Counted from the first letter of the stretch, positions 36,947-48,858 are shown. The stretch: 64,000 nucleotides of DNA from Falciphora oryzae (GCA_000733355.1 JNVV01000012.1:196851-260850); one strand, 5' to 3'. The notes: a model not told the origin generated them from the sequence alone. Numbers and translations are program-made.

Positions 36947-39852
36947 TCACTCCTCCTGCTTCAAGACCTTCTTCAGCGCCGCCATCTCCGTCTCGAGGGC
37001 TACGATCTTTCCGTGGCTGACGTTCAAGCTGTCCACAAGGTACTGCGCCCTGCGGTCCACACCTGCCGGCTGCTTCGGCAGCGTGGCCAGCAGAGCCAGC
37101 TCGGCCTCGACCTTGTCGATCTTCTTGGTCTCGATCTTGACCAGTTCCGTGGCGACCGCCAGGTCCATGCGGGCCTTCAGGACCTTATCCTCCGCCAGGA
37201 GCGCAAAGGCCGCCTGGTACACCGGCCTGCCGGCCTTGACGGCCTGGGGCCGGCCACGGGTCGACGTCACGGTGATCAACTCCGCTGAAGCCAGGGCCTC
37301 GACTGCGGCGGCGCCGTCCGCGGCAGAGGGCGTGGTTGAGGAGGCAAACGTTGGCGACAGGAGGATCTCGTTGTACCGAAGGGTGCCCTTCGCGGCGATT
37401 TCCCTGATCAGGTGCCAGGCCTGCTCGTTGGACCAGGCCTTGTCGGACGAGGCAGCAGCGCCGCTCTTGCTGGAGGCAGTGGTGGACGATTTGCTGCCGA
37501 GAAGGAACATCTTGATGATCTCGGACGAGCTCTGCTCCACGATATCGGTCACGGCCTGCCTGGGGCTCTGGCCGCTCTTGAGCCGGCGCGCCAGGAACTC
37601 TAGGTCCGTCAGTCGGCCGCCAAGCGTATCGATGACACTGTCGAGTTCGGAGAGATCCCTTTCAACCGGCTGCCACTTCTGCCCGAGGTTGTGCTGAGTC
37701 GGTGGTTTGTTCCAATGGAACCATCCATCGTTTTGGTCGGCCTTTCCCTCTGCCGCCCCTGCTCGAGGTTGCTGCAGCTGCGAGTCCTTTTCTGGCTCCT
37801 TTCCGGATTCTTTTCCTGTTCCCTTTTCTGACCCCGGCCCTGTTCCTGTTCCTGATTCCTTTCCTGTGTCTTTTCCACCCTGCCGTTTCTTCAAGTCGGG
37901 TAGGGCCTCGCGGTCAAACCCTTCAAGTTGGCTAAGCACATACTTCTTGGCCACCTCCGGCGACAGGTCCCCCAACGCGACCTGCCTGAAAACGCGGTCG
38001 GGCAGTGACTTAGAAAGCGATTTAGAATAGGAAGAGTCGTGGGTTAGGAAGATGACGTGCGCGATATTAGACTGCACCAACGCTGCCGCCCAATCCACGA
38101 CTTTATCGTATATCAACGATCCGTCCTCGGCCCGATGCAGGAAGTTATCGATGACAACCACGGCCCGTTTTTCCGGGTGTGCTTCGAGGTAGGCATCTTC
38201 CGACATGTCGGCGTCCTTGTCATCGCGGCTACCGCGACGGTTGGCCAACGATACCTTCTTGAGAGCCGATGCGGTGGTCTGCAGGATCTTGACGATTTGT
38301 GACTCGAGCGTCTCGGAAAAGCCCGACTTTACCCCCGTAGTACCCTGAACGGCCAGGTCGGCAAGGCTGCTCAGGCTGTTGGCCCACGAAAAAACAGGCC
38401 TGTAACCGACAGTAGCTGCCAACCGTCGGATCGTTGCACTCTCTCCGCGAGCCTCCACGACGGGCTTGCAGTCGAGTACAAGTACGTTCACGTGGTCGCT
38501 AAGGGCCTGATCCATGATAAGCTCTCGAGTTCCCGAGCCCCTAGGCCCCTGAACCACGATAAAGGTGTCTGTGGTCTCCATAAGCCAAGTTTTGACCGAA
38601 TCGATAATATCCTTCCGCTGCGTCCAAAGGGCTTGCAGGCCCGCCTCGTCGGCGACCTTGTTGTGGCGCCTGAAGACGCCGCCGAAGTCCAGCGTCTGTC
38701 GCTTGAACCAGCGGTACAGGCGGCTGTTTGTGATGTTGAGAGACCCTTGAATATGAGCGCCGATAAAGAACTCTCGGATCGGGTCGAAGACGGCAACGGT
38801 AAAGGCAGCTAGTAGCGCAGCCACCAGGGGGATCACAATGCGCGGGTGGCCGGACAGCCAGTTCCAGATGTGGTGCGGCTTGACTTTAGATTCGTACGAA
38901 AGCTGTAGCTTGGTACCGCCCTTACCCCCGCCCAAAGCCTCGCTGACGAAGAAGCCGTGCAGACAGTTGCGAGCCATGACGGCGTCGCGGACGCGCCTAA
39001 AGTCGACGTACGCGTACCGGGGCATCACTTTGGAGTCAAAGGGCTGCGGGGTAATCTCTGCAAGTTTGCCGTAGCGCCTGAAGAGGCTGTAGAGCGTCTC
39101 CTGGGACAACTCGACGGCGGCTGTATCCCCCGGGTTGGGAGGGCGGAATTCGACCTTGACGCGTGATGCAGGTGGACGGTAGAGGTCCTCGAGCCAGGGG
39201 ACGCCCCTGACGAGGCCCACGCGGACCGAGGCGAAGGGGTTGAACCAGGAGCGGAGGGGAGCCTCGAGCAGGCGTCTGGTGAGGGCCTTTTCGAGTTCTC
39301 GGGCGGCCGCCCTTGTTTCTGAACCACCATCCGCGCCAAAATGGCTGACCTTGACGAAAGCGCCGCCATCCTTGAGGCGCGGGATAACCTCGGTCACCTT
39401 GACGGGCAGATCGGCGGGGATGGCGCGTTTCACGGTAGAGATAGGGTCGGTGATGCCCAGGGATGAGCTGTCGAATTTGCGGAGCAGCTCCGACAAGTCC
39501 TCCTCGGTACGCCAGCGCCGAAGGAAGAAGGTGCTGAGGCCCAAGGGGAAGATATCTAGTATTGGCGTCAACAAGGGGCCTTTCGGGCGACAAAGGGGTT
39601 ACGGTGGACGGACTCACTGTCAAAAAAGAGGAGGGATTCGTTTTTGGCCGTAGTTATATGGCCGACATTGTCCTCCGCAGGCGGCGTGCTCTTCCAACGC
39701 CTGCCACGGTTCAGGTGGGACAGCAGTGGTGGTCTGATGCCCAGCGGGGTAACGACATGGCGACGAAGGGGGGAGCCCGCCAGGGCAGCTCGCTGGGCCA
39801 GCAGCCTTGACCGAGCGTCCGGGCCGAGGAGCAATCTACTGCTCCCAATCAT
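36947..39852 (-). CDS. YME2: Mitochondrial escape protein 2 (YME2/RNA12)
   Basis: Exons 39852-39618 and 39555-36947 join through a 62-base intron (GTGAGT...TACTAG) to encode 947 residues. Residues 1-60 are rich in Arg, Leu and Ser with almost no acid, a mitochondrial presequence. The junction reads NESLLFFDNIFPLG, a hallmark of this family. An RRM-like domain lies at about 210-298 and a single TM helix (IVIPLVAALLAAFTVAVF) at about 318-335. The large C-terminal RNA12 domain has a P-loop-like GPRGSGTRE at about 415-422. YME2 is an inner-membrane protein that affects mitochondrial nucleoid structure and mtDNA escape in yeast. The RNA12 domain carries a low-complexity Lys/Gly/Glu/Ser insert (GKESGTGTGPGSEKGTGKES) coded by about 37790-37885. 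It is transcribed away from the EMI1-like gene. Confidence 0.93.
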
Positions 39853-40394
39853 GGCTGGCTAGCTTCATGCCCGTTTTTTCAACATGAAGCTTGAGATAAC
39901 CTGGAGATATTCCAGACTGTTGCGCTGGTGTGCGTGTGTAAAAGCCCAACTGGGCAGTTGCCGATGAGGTCATCAAATTCATTGGTAGTGCACCCCTGTC
40001 CCTGCAGGCTAACCATGTCGAGTTAGAGCGCAGCGCGTGCTATCGATAAGGGAAGATTTTCAGCGCCCACCCCCGCACCCAGAGCGCGTCGGGCCTTTGA
40101 TCCGCGCAATGATGTTTAAATCGACCAACTAAAATCGACACAAAGCTAATGCGATCTTGACTTTGGCGTCTATCTCGTGCCACCTCCTTACTCTAACTGC
40201 ATGCAGCACCAGGCCTCTTGTCTACCCCTCACTTTAATACCAAGTTGTCGGCCGACCGATTAAACAAGACTCGGACGAGCGTCGTCTCACGAGATCCCGA
40301 ATCTGCTCCGCTTCCTCTTCCACAACTGTCCTCCCTTCGTAACGAACACGACACAACCCACGCCGACACGACAGACAGCCGAGCAAAACACACA
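39853..40394. promoter_or_regulatory. Shared upstream region of YME2 and EMI1-like genes
   Basis: About 540 bases separate the start codons of two oppositely transcribed genes for mitochondrial-type proteins, so both promoters must lie here. I could not identify a defined binding site. A 5'-leader intron for the plus-strand gene, ending near 40210 (AGCACCAG), is possible but unproven. Confidence 0.45.
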
Positions 40395-41222
40395 ATGGGC
40401 TGGTTCTGGCAGAGCCCCCCGAGGTCGCCCGCCGAGGGCAAGCCCGCACCCACGAGCGCCCAGAGCGAGACCCAGACCCCTCCCAAGACGTCACAGACCC
40501 AAGATGACTCGTCAATGGACCCGGAGATCGCCAAATTCCTCGCGCAGTTCCAGACCGAGCTCAACGGCGGCAAGGACACACCCGCTACATCCGCCCCGGC
40601 CCCCCAGCAGATACCCGCACCCAGACCAGCAGCACGAGCCGGCCCCTCCTCGTCGTGGTTCTCGTTGCGCTCGGCCCCTCCCGCCAGCCAAGACCCCTCC
40701 TCCTCAACCACATCCGCCCGCTCAGGGGCAACATCACCACAAACCACCGCCACCGCCGAGATGAGCGGCCCCGAGGCCATGGCGGCGTCCATCGACCCGG
40801 CGCCGTCGTCGTGCCGGCAGGCGTTCGACCTGGCCTTCCACTGCAACGGCCTGGGCGGGCAGTGGAACGCCGTGTACCGCTACGGCGGGTTGCGCAACTG
40901 CTCGGACCAGTGGGACGACTTTTGGTTCTGCATGCGCGTCAAGTCGTACTCGCCCGAGCTCCGCGCCGCCGCCTACAGGGAGCGCCAGCGCGAGAAGGAC
41001 CTTGCCCGCTACGGGCCGGGCATGCCCAGCAGCGAGGACGTCTGGGTCAGCCGCGACCGCAAGGTCGAGCCGGGGACGGCCTTCACCACGCCCATCCCCG
41101 CCGCAGAGCAGGATGCAGATCTCGATTCGGTCGAGTGGAGCCGCGCTGACAATGAGCGCCGGCGAAAGATCCGCGAGGGCTTGGGCTTTGTTGACAAAGG
41201 CCCGCAAGCTGGGGCTGCTTAA
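40395..41222 (+). CDS. EMI1-like twin CX9C protein (DUF3128)
   Basis: The frame encodes 275 residues starting MGWFWQSPP. The N-terminal half is Pro/Ser/Thr-rich and disordered. The conserved core holds two CX9C pairs, Cys140/Cys150 and Cys169/Cys179, separated by GQWNAVYRYGGLRNC. This is the twin CX9C (CHCH-like) arrangement of DUF3128 proteins such as yeast EMI1, known from early meiotic gene induction and linked to mitochondria. Such motifs form two disulfides in an antiparallel helical hairpin. An acidic and basic helical tail (ERQREKDLARYGPG) follows. The frame is open upstream of the ATG at 40395, but that part has no ATG and different composition, so I take it as leader. Confidence 0.88.
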   Translation: MGWFWQSPPRSPAEGKPAPTSAQSETQTPPKTSQTQDDSSMDPEIAKFLAQFQTELNGGKDTPATSAPAPQQIPAPRPAARAGPSSSWFSLRSAPPASQDPSSSTTSARSGATSPQTTATAEMSGPEAMAASIDPAPSSCRQAFDLAFHCNGLGGQWNAVYRYGGLRNCSDQWDDFWFCMRVKSYSPELRAAAYRERQREKDLARYGPGMPSSEDVWVSRDRKVEPGTAFTTPIPAAEQDADLDSVEWSRADNERRRKIREGLGFVDKGPQAGAA

Positions 41223-41788
41223 TTCTTCTACTTTACCTTTCACGACGATCTATTCGGGCTGGCACATCTGGCCAAGGCATACGAGGGGCGTTTTGTGGTA
41301 ATGGTATTGGTAATTCATTCCTTCATATCTGATTCGGCGGGCTCGAGGTTGATATCTTTGTCTTATTATTTCATCATTCTCAAAACTAGGCATTTCCCCT
41401 GGTTCAACCCGGATTCAATTTCTAAATTCTTGGACTGAAAACTTCATTCCTTCAAGCATTCTCAACTCAGCTATGTGAAATTAGGAGCCTTCAAACCAGA
41501 ACAGCGCCTGCGTACACATCATGAACCCTCATCAATCTGTCCCTCGCCTGCCCCGGACTACATATAGTCCAGCGGCACAGTATGCAGCTCGACACGTGTG
41601 CTAATCCGAGGGCCAAGGTCCGGTGCCGTCTCTCGCTCACGTCCCTCAGTGGTGGCACCGTCATCTGCTCCAACTTCTTTCGGGCCCGAAACGCCCATAC
41701 GCTGCTCCATGGACGGCGGTCCCTCCCTAACAGTGAAGTGTGAGGTCAGCATATTTTACGTCCCTATTCCCTTTGTTCTTTGCACTGC
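41223..41788. other. Short intergenic region between convergent genes
   Basis: The 3' flanks of the EMI1-like gene and the VIT/vWA gene meet here. The sequence is AT-richer than its surroundings and shows no gene. Confidence 0.6.
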
Positions 41789-44700
41789 TTACCCCGTTGC
41801 TGCCCCTTGGGCGGCTTGATCCTCGCGGCCAACCACATCCCCTTCCACTTGAGATTCAGGTATCTCCCCTGTTCCGGGCCCAGACCCTAGCCATGACCAA
41901 CCCGACTCCCCGGCTGCAGCTACCCACTTCTCGGGGAGGAACCCGAGCCAGGTTGCGACGAATTTGTCTCGCAGATCCTTCTCCGGGGCCTCGCTCTCGG
42001 CCCACGTCTTTGCCTTCGTAGCCATCAGCTGCCAAAGACCTTCGTAGTCTCGGAAGTGCTTCTCGAGTAGCGTGATGACCATTAGTGTGTGCGCAGCCTT
42101 GGTCGGGATGCCAAGAACCGTCGCTGGTAGAGCCGGCCTCTCCTCTTCCTGGCACCGCTGCCTGAGCCCCAAGATTGCGGGCTGGTAGCGGCCCCCAAGA
42201 ATCGTCTCCAGTCCTGCCCATCCGCCGCCGGGGAAGTCGAATGAGCCGTCAAAGTTCTGGATCCGAAGAAGATCCCGGACAAACCGTTTGCCGCCGCCAT
42301 CATCTCCGGGCTCGTCTGCTCCGTGGGAACTGGAGCGGTGGGATTGAATCCACTGTTCGCTCCCCAGTTCGCTCCCCAGTTCGCTCCCCGGTCCGCTCCC
42401 TGCAACCGCCAACACGGAAGATATAGATCCCTCTCGTTCGCCGTAGGTCGGCGAGTCATCCCGAAGCGAATTCGTGGTTCTTCTCCGTATGTGGTTTGTT
42501 GTCATGAATTGTGACCGCTCAAACGGTGGATTCAGTATCTCCCCGCGAACCGCGTGGGGCGGGCACGAACCTTTTGCCCGTCGACATAACGCCAAATTGC
42601 CCGGCACCGGGGCAACAACAGCCTCATCAGCGGTAGTATTTCGATACGAACGTCGATGGCCACGAACGGCAGACGGCCGATTAACATAAGTGGCAGATAT
42701 CTGCCTCGTCGACAGAAAATGATTACCCCTCATTGGGGAGAGCTGGTGTACTCTTTAATTCGAAATCCAAGGCGCCAGATTAGCATGGCGCATCGCCTTG
42801 GTCAGCTTTGTCTGGAAGAACAGCGCATACCGTCTAGACATTGTGCCAGGAACCCTGCCGATTGCAACGGGGATGATTCTGTCCATGGAGTCGGAATCGT
42901 CTTTTGTCTCTTTGCCCCCTTCTTCCGCAAGAAAAAGGCTGGTCCATCGAGAGACGACGGAAAATCTGCATCCCAGCGTCTCCCCGAGTGGTTTGGTGCC
43001 TTCGCTGGATGCCGGGCTGATACCGTCATCTACGGCCGAGACCTCAAGGTGCAGGTCACCTAACACAGCTTTGACGGCTAGAGTGTGGATTGTGTCGTCT
43101 TTGGTTCCTGTTTCCTTTAGGGGTATCACGATAGGTGGAGGTGTGGCGTGAGACCCGTTTTGTTTCAGAGACAGCTTTACAGCCACGGATCGTAGGTTTG
43201 AAGGCTCCGATACCGAGTTCAAGAGGAGAAAGATGTGCCCTTTTTGGAAAGGGTTGACGCCTTGTCGGCTGGTCGGAGACTGGAGAAGACGGGGCAATAG
43301 GTGCTCTGACGAAACTTGCACCTGTTTGTTAGCTCCAGACTCAGAAAACGTGAGTGCAGCGCACTCTGCTCGGAGCTTACCATTGCCATGGGCTGTTAGA
43401 TTCTCTTCACCCATTCCCTGGATTTCGAGGTCCACATCAAAGTGATGTGTCAACGCTGCCCGCGTCATGGCCACCGCGCGATCCTCCCACCCGTTTCGAG
43501 AGTGAGCTGGAACAACCTCAGAGTACCCACCGCCAGCGGTCGCCAGGCCTTCGACCAGACAATGGGACACTTGGTTCCCGATTCCGAGTGCGAAAAGACG
43601 AAGCATCCCCCCTGACTGGTGTCTTGCCTCGCGAACAAGCCCTATCGTTTCGTCAAGCTGCCACACCTCGCCATCTGTCAGGACGATAACATCGGTTTTG
43701 ATCGACTCGTCTCTGGCGGCCACGATTGCCCGTATGGCCGGCAGCAGCTCCGTTCCGCCCATATCATGGTCAAAATCTCGATCGACGAACGCCAGAGCCT
43801 CCCGCAGAGAGTTCTCCGTGTACTCGACTGACTTGGGCCAGAGGCTCATATAAGAGCTCCCGAAGCACCACACGTTGAACTTTCGACGCACAGGAATGCC
43901 TTTGAGGAAGAATTGCATTGCAGACTTGAGCGATTCAATCTTGTCGTCCATCGATCCGGAGCGATCCGCCAGGAAGATCACTTCGCCGCCTTCTTGAGCA
44001 CCGCTGTTCGTGTCGGTTGTGTTGCTGAGTAGGAACTTGGGTGGTATTTTGAGCATTATCGCTGCTTGGTTCTTGATTGTCGGATGAATTTCAAGGACTG
44101 CCTGCGGAGTAGACGCCTCGGCCTGCAGCTCGGTCTGGATGTCGAGGACAAAGTCCTGGTTGAGCTCTGTGCGTTCGGTCGAGAGCTTTACCAAGACCCT
44201 CCCTCCATTCTCGTCTGAACAGGCCTCATTCTCGACTTTGGGCGCTCCTGTTAGCTCTCCCCACGTCTGCACGTCACGTAGACGGACGCCTTTCTCGACT
44301 GTGATCTCGTGGGTCGGGCTCGACACCTTGGTCACTGTCTCGCATGGGCAGATTTCGACCCGAAGTGACAGACCACGTGAAACACCTTCCGAGGCCAAGT
44401 TGATGTGAGCATCTGGCGGCGCATCGCCGTATCGAGGCGCGATGCTGGTGGGAATCGTCAAGCTTGTGGTTTCGATATTTGCGTCGCTATCACCGGTGAG
44501 CCGGCGTTTCAGCTCCATAACAAAGCTGATCTCAATCTTCACCTTTGTGTTGGCTGGTATGTTTCCCAGCATCACATTGAAGATCTCGGGCGTGGCCTCG
44601 TTGATCAAGCCCGCAGTGGCTTGACGCTTCACAGCGTCTGCGAAGGCCTCTGCGGCCTCTTCCTTGGGCTTGACGTGACCCCTTAGCGTCTTGTTCTGCC

Positions 44701-45187
44701 CGACACGGCAGCTGAAAGCGTTGACGGTGCAGCCGTTTGGCAGTGGGAAGGTGTAGCCGCTCTTCTCGATGGGGCGCTCTGAGTCGTTGAAGTACAGCTG
44801 CGTGACGGTGACCTTGGCAGCTTCGTAGACGATACGGGCCTCGATAGAGATTGAAAGGGGCACCAGGATACAGAGAGGCGCCTCGTTCTGCCCTCTTGGC
44901 ATCACGACGGCATGGATGGGATATTTTCTGGCCGTATGTTTGACCTTCACCCGTTTTGGCGCTGGACCCGTGACATGAGGTGAAGATTCTTTCAGAGCCT
45001 CGGGCGAGCGTGACCCGATAGCAGCGAAGTTGAGGGTATGCGCCATCGGGAACCTTGGGGGCGACATCATCTCGTATTGACAGTACTGCCGCAGCTCGGG
45101 CGGAGGCGGCTCCCGGGGGTCCCAGAATATTCCCATTGGGAGGCCTGGCATGTCGGATTCCATCATGTGTCTGTTGACATAGTTCAT
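41789..45187 (-). CDS. VIT and von Willebrand A domain protein
   Basis: The gene reads from 45187 towards 41789. The first 810 codons carry a VIT domain (about 75-230, with GYTFPLPNGCTVNAFSC and NEATPEIFNVMLGNIPANTKV). A vWA domain follows from about 400 with an intact MIDAS site DRSGS (408-412), then GGTEL and LTDGEV. SRWTSLFLAEE follows the vWA part. A TAA at 42757-42755 interrupts the frame. The same frame then resumes for about 310 codons with RIQNFDGSFDF and KAAHTLMVITLLEKHF, the C-terminal domain usual for these fungal proteins. An intron spanning the TAA is therefore likely; a GTATGC donor lies at 42830, but the acceptor is unresolved. A stop-free 75-base intron (43380-43306, GTAAGC, GCTAAC, TCAG) may also be removed. 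vWA/VIT proteins bind partners through metal-dependent contacts. The role in fungi is unknown. Confidence 0.8.
42355..42402. repeat. 12-bp tandem repeat, four copies, in coding sequence
   Basis: The unit GTTCGCTCCCCA on the plus strand occurs three times with one change, followed by a more diverged fourth copy. On the minus strand it encodes repeated Gly-Ser-Glu-Leu in the VIT/vWA gene, just before the C-terminal domain. Confidence 0.9.
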
Positions 45188-45718
45188 TGTCGTTGAGTGT
45201 CGGAGGAAGTGTTACGGTTGAGACTCAGGCAAGGTGAAGGAGGGAGAATATGTGAAATAGGTGTGGATGGTTTAGGAAAGTGAACTGGTATTCTATTCGA
45301 TGCTGGATGGCGTCGGGAATGAGCCCCAGCCTTTTATCCTTCGCATCGAGGCCTTGGTTCCTGGTCGGGCGGGGGGAAAGGCGGCACACATGCTCGTTGT
45401 AGGCATGCTCTGTGCCCGGTCAGGCTGTGTGGCAAGACTGCCCACCATTGGGTGACACAACGATGCGGGAGAGCGACCATGGACGTGGGAGAGGGGCAAA
45501 CGAGGCAACGACTCCCCCTCCATGCACTTGTAGAATCTATCGAATCACAAGAAACCGCGCGGCCTGCTCCCCTCAGCCACAATATGCATAGGTAGCACGG
45601 TCTCCATCATATAACTTGGCCCCCGCCTTGCACTGGCACACAAACTGCCTAGGCTCGTGCATGGACTACTTGCAAAAGGAAGCTTCAAATCAAGGAAAGG
45701 CTCCCACCCGCCGCCAAT
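45188..45718. promoter_or_regulatory. Shared upstream region of the VIT/vWA and N-terminal-domain genes
   Basis: The 531 bases separate the start codons of two oppositely transcribed genes and must hold both promoters. No specific regulatory site was recognised. Confidence 0.45.
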
Positions 45719-48392
45719 ATGGCATCCCCGCTCTCCGTTGGAGATTGCTTCCTCATAGCCAAGCTATGCTGGGATCTCGCTCAGATCTTCACCAATAGAC
45801 GGAAGTCGGCTCCGGCCGAGTTTCGCGAGGTCGAAAACCAGCTGTACTCGCTCAGTGCTGCCCTCGACGGCCTACAGGATGCGAGAGCCAATGATGCTGT
45901 TACCACTAATGCCGAAAATAAGGTCGACAAGAAATGGAGCAGGGTCGACGAGATCCTGCTCAACTGCCGGGAGACCCTCAAACACCTCGACGCGGTCGTG
46001 AAGAAGTATGCCGAGATTGGCGAGGCGCGGGATATGTCGCTCCCCCGGGTTAAGCGATGGAGCAGCGACCTGGGCAGGAACTGGAAGAAGATCGCCTGGA
46101 CGAGAGAAAAAGGTGATCTCGCCGCCCTAAGGAGCCAAATAGCTGTCCATACAAACAGCTTGGGCTTGGTTATGGCCACGATAACCAAGTATGTCTGCCA
46201 TTCTCTCCTGTCCTTGTTTGGGATCACTTGGGGCGAGACTTTTGTGGCTGAGCACGGAGTTACAGTTCCCAGACTGGTCGCATCGAAAGCCGGGTCGAAC
46301 AAAGCTCCAAAATGTTGAGGGAGATCTATGAATGGTACAAGGAGAACTTAGGGGGCACAGCACTCGCCGCGGCCCAGGCAAAAGGGTCCACTGCCGAATG
46401 GACGGCCACCACGCCGCCGCCGCCACAATTCGAACTCCACCTCCATACTAAGCAGGGTCTTCAACTTGTGTGCCCGAGGGTAAGCCTCAACACCAACGGC
46501 CTCCCGAGAGATGATACAGCCCAACAGCAGCCGCCTTCGCCAAGGCCGTTCATTTGCTGCTGCGAGCCCACAGGCAGCCTCGGTAAACATGTTAGCTCCG
46601 TGACGGCCTATCAAGGTATCCCTTGGGACCCCTCCCCTCGCGCGTGCCACTGTCGGTTGGTGCGTACCTAGATGTGCTAAGATTCGACAAACATTGACAG
46701 TAACCCATCCCACGTTCCCGACACGAGTTGGAGGTCCGGAGATGCAGTGGACAGTGGAAAGACTTGTAGACACCTCGACGAGTCGTCTGGTATCGATTCG
46801 CATCAAACGGGTTCCTGCCACCTGTAAGCACTTGCAATTTTTGGCTGATACACTGCTTCCCGTCCCACAGAAGACTAACACCCACAAGTCGTCGCCGAAT
46901 TCGAGGAATCCTTCATCCGTCCGCTCGTCCTACAGGCTGCAAAGGGAGAGGTTCTACAGGGTGGAGAAGGTAGCATGGTAGTATATCCGCAGCCTGGGCC
47001 CAACACCGATGAGCCTAGCATTCTCAGCATCGCATCGTAAGTCGATCGTCCACGATGATATGGTCCATTACAATGAAGAGACCAGCTTGGCTGAAAGCTC
47101 TCTTGTAGAGACTTGGATAAAGTCCAATCTCTGGTCGACTCAGCGACTTTCACAAACGGCCAGCGGAGCTACTCTCGAGAAGGTGTTCAGAGTGTCTCAA
47201 TGCTCCAGTACAGTTCTCTTGTCAGGCCAGCTGTAGAAAGCGCCCATTCCACCAACATCCCGGCTCTCAAGCCACTGCCACACGGGGAGATATGTATCAT
47301 ATTTGAGCAGGCAGAGGATGACTCTCCCGGGCACGACGACGCGATGCAGGTCCTTGTCCTGTGTATGAAACCCCGGGATCTGGCTTTAGTCCTCGAATTC
47401 GATGCTAACAATTGTCGAGTGAAGTGAAACACGATACCTCGTCGAAGCTAAACCAGGACAGCGCGACCTTGAAGCTCGAGAACGTGCTCTGCGACAGCTT
47501 TTCTTCATCTCCCGAGAACGATGGAACAGGCTTGCAAATTATGGACGTGACTTTCCAGCTGACTACAACAGATGGTATGAGTGAGTCCAATGGTAGCGAC
47601 GGTCAAAGCTAACCACACTTTGAAATCCATTATCTAGCCGCGGTTGAGCTACACAAACATATCGAGGAGATGCGGATGGAGCTCTTCGTCCTCAAGCTAG
47701 TATACCCTGAAGACGGAGAAGATGCTATCCTTCATCTGTAAGCTGCACAGTAAAGGTCTCCCACCATATGTACCTTCTTCTATCTGACTCGGCGGCCTTT
47801 TGCCGTACAACGATGTCTGGTAGACAAGTCACGCACGTCCAGATCGAAGACGTCTTCATCCCTGCAGCCAAGCTCACGATCCTACGCTACACGGAGAGCG
47901 GGAAGAGCCGGATGGTCATCGCCACCCGCGACAGATGCATCACTTTGAGCCAGAGACGTCAGTACAAGAAAAAGTCCAGTACAAGAAAAAGTCCAGTACA
48001 AGAAAAAGTCCAGTACAAGAAAAAGTCCAGTACAAGAAAAAGTCCAGTACACTAGTTTGTCAAGCCGCTAACAATGAAGGTGCCTGATCTCTGCCACATT
48101 CCAGTCCCCGACGATTTCTTCTCCCAACCAGAGCACACGACAGGCGACGGTGCGTCGACGCCGGCGCCAACCTGGCTCGTGCAGCTGGAGGAGGGTGGCA
48201 GACGTCGAGTCTACCGCTACGAGTGCGGGCTCAGGGGGTTGAGCTTCCGTAACGCGCAATGTGAGTCCCACTCTACCCCAACACCTTGGATACCTTGGGG
48301 CAAGGACGCTGAAACTGACGCCTGGTATCCCTTTAGCAAATCGCGCATTGGAGCTGGCCCGGCGTGCGATTTCGGGAAACCCTTCCGTATAG
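45719..48392 (+). CDS. Eleven-exon protein with fungal NLR/STAND-type N-terminal domain
   Basis: Exons 45719-46188, 46266-46479, 46528-46582, 46701-46823, 46889-47036, 47109-47362, 47425-47574, 47638-47737, 47824-47957, 48105-48260 and 48337-48392 all join in phase and give 619 residues. Introns are 48-147 bases. The first 160 residues (SPLSVGDCFLIAKLCWDLAQ, then FREVENQLYSLSAALDGLQD) are helical and resemble the N-terminal domain found on fungal STAND/NLR-like proteins. No NACHT or repeat domain follows. The remainder is beta-rich, with FQLTTTDAAVELHKHIEEMR, FVLKLVYP and a C-terminal VYRYECGLRG segment. I recognise this as a family of fungal proteins of unknown function. High G/C third positions in the chosen frames support the exons. 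Exon 3 (55 bases) has a NAGNAG acceptor. A minisatellite fills much of intron 9. Confidence 0.8.
47961..48045. repeat. 17-bp minisatellite, five perfect copies, in an intron
   Basis: The unit AGTACAAGAAAAAGTCC is repeated five times without a mismatch, plus a 6-base partial copy. It begins three bases after the GT of the intron at 47958-48104. Because 17 is not a multiple of three, retaining the intron would shift the frame unit by unit. Confidence 0.95.
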
Positions 48393-48858
48393 ACCAGCCT
48401 AGCCGACCTAGGTAGGGCGACGAAGCTGCTATCTTCCCCGGGTTTCTGCCGTGGCGGACTTTGTCACTCGCTTGGTGCTACCGTATCCGGTAGACCGAAA
48501 AATGTCTCGATGCAATGAGTTGCAAATTGAGCTGAAGCCAGCTTGCAGAGTAGGGCTGAGCTACGATATGAACAAGAGCAAAGAGGCGCCCAATGAGGCT
48601 CCCGAGCATCTCGCGCAATATACAGCCCGACGGTAGTTGCCAAACATTGTGCAACAACAGAGGTAGAGCTCGTACACGGGCTGAACATGAGTGAAAGTCC
48701 CCAAAGGGAAACCTCTGCGAGATCTTCACGAGCTATCTTGGGTATAAATAATCCCATTGAGGACGATGTCTGTCGTCGATCTCATAAGCCACACCACCTG
48801 CAAAGCCAGCAGATCTTCCCAAAGAACAATCCTCAACCCAAGGAGAAACACGCAAAAC
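48393..48858. other. Intergenic region, no gene seen
   Basis: It holds the upstream region of the secreted Cys-rich protein gene. No coding signal was found. Confidence 0.6.

Noticed and set aside
43322..43380. 59-base intron (GTAAGC...AACAG) in the vWA gene
   Set aside because: Its removal would shift the frame, although the frame downstream is clearly coding. A 75-base version ending at 43306 keeps the frame and is preferred.
47425..47574. Alternative frame (YLVEAKPGQRDLEAR) in the exon of the N-terminal-domain gene
   Set aside because: It looked protein-like, but the frame reading KHDTSSKLNQDSATL has far stronger G/C third positions and is the only one that joins both neighbouring exons in phase.
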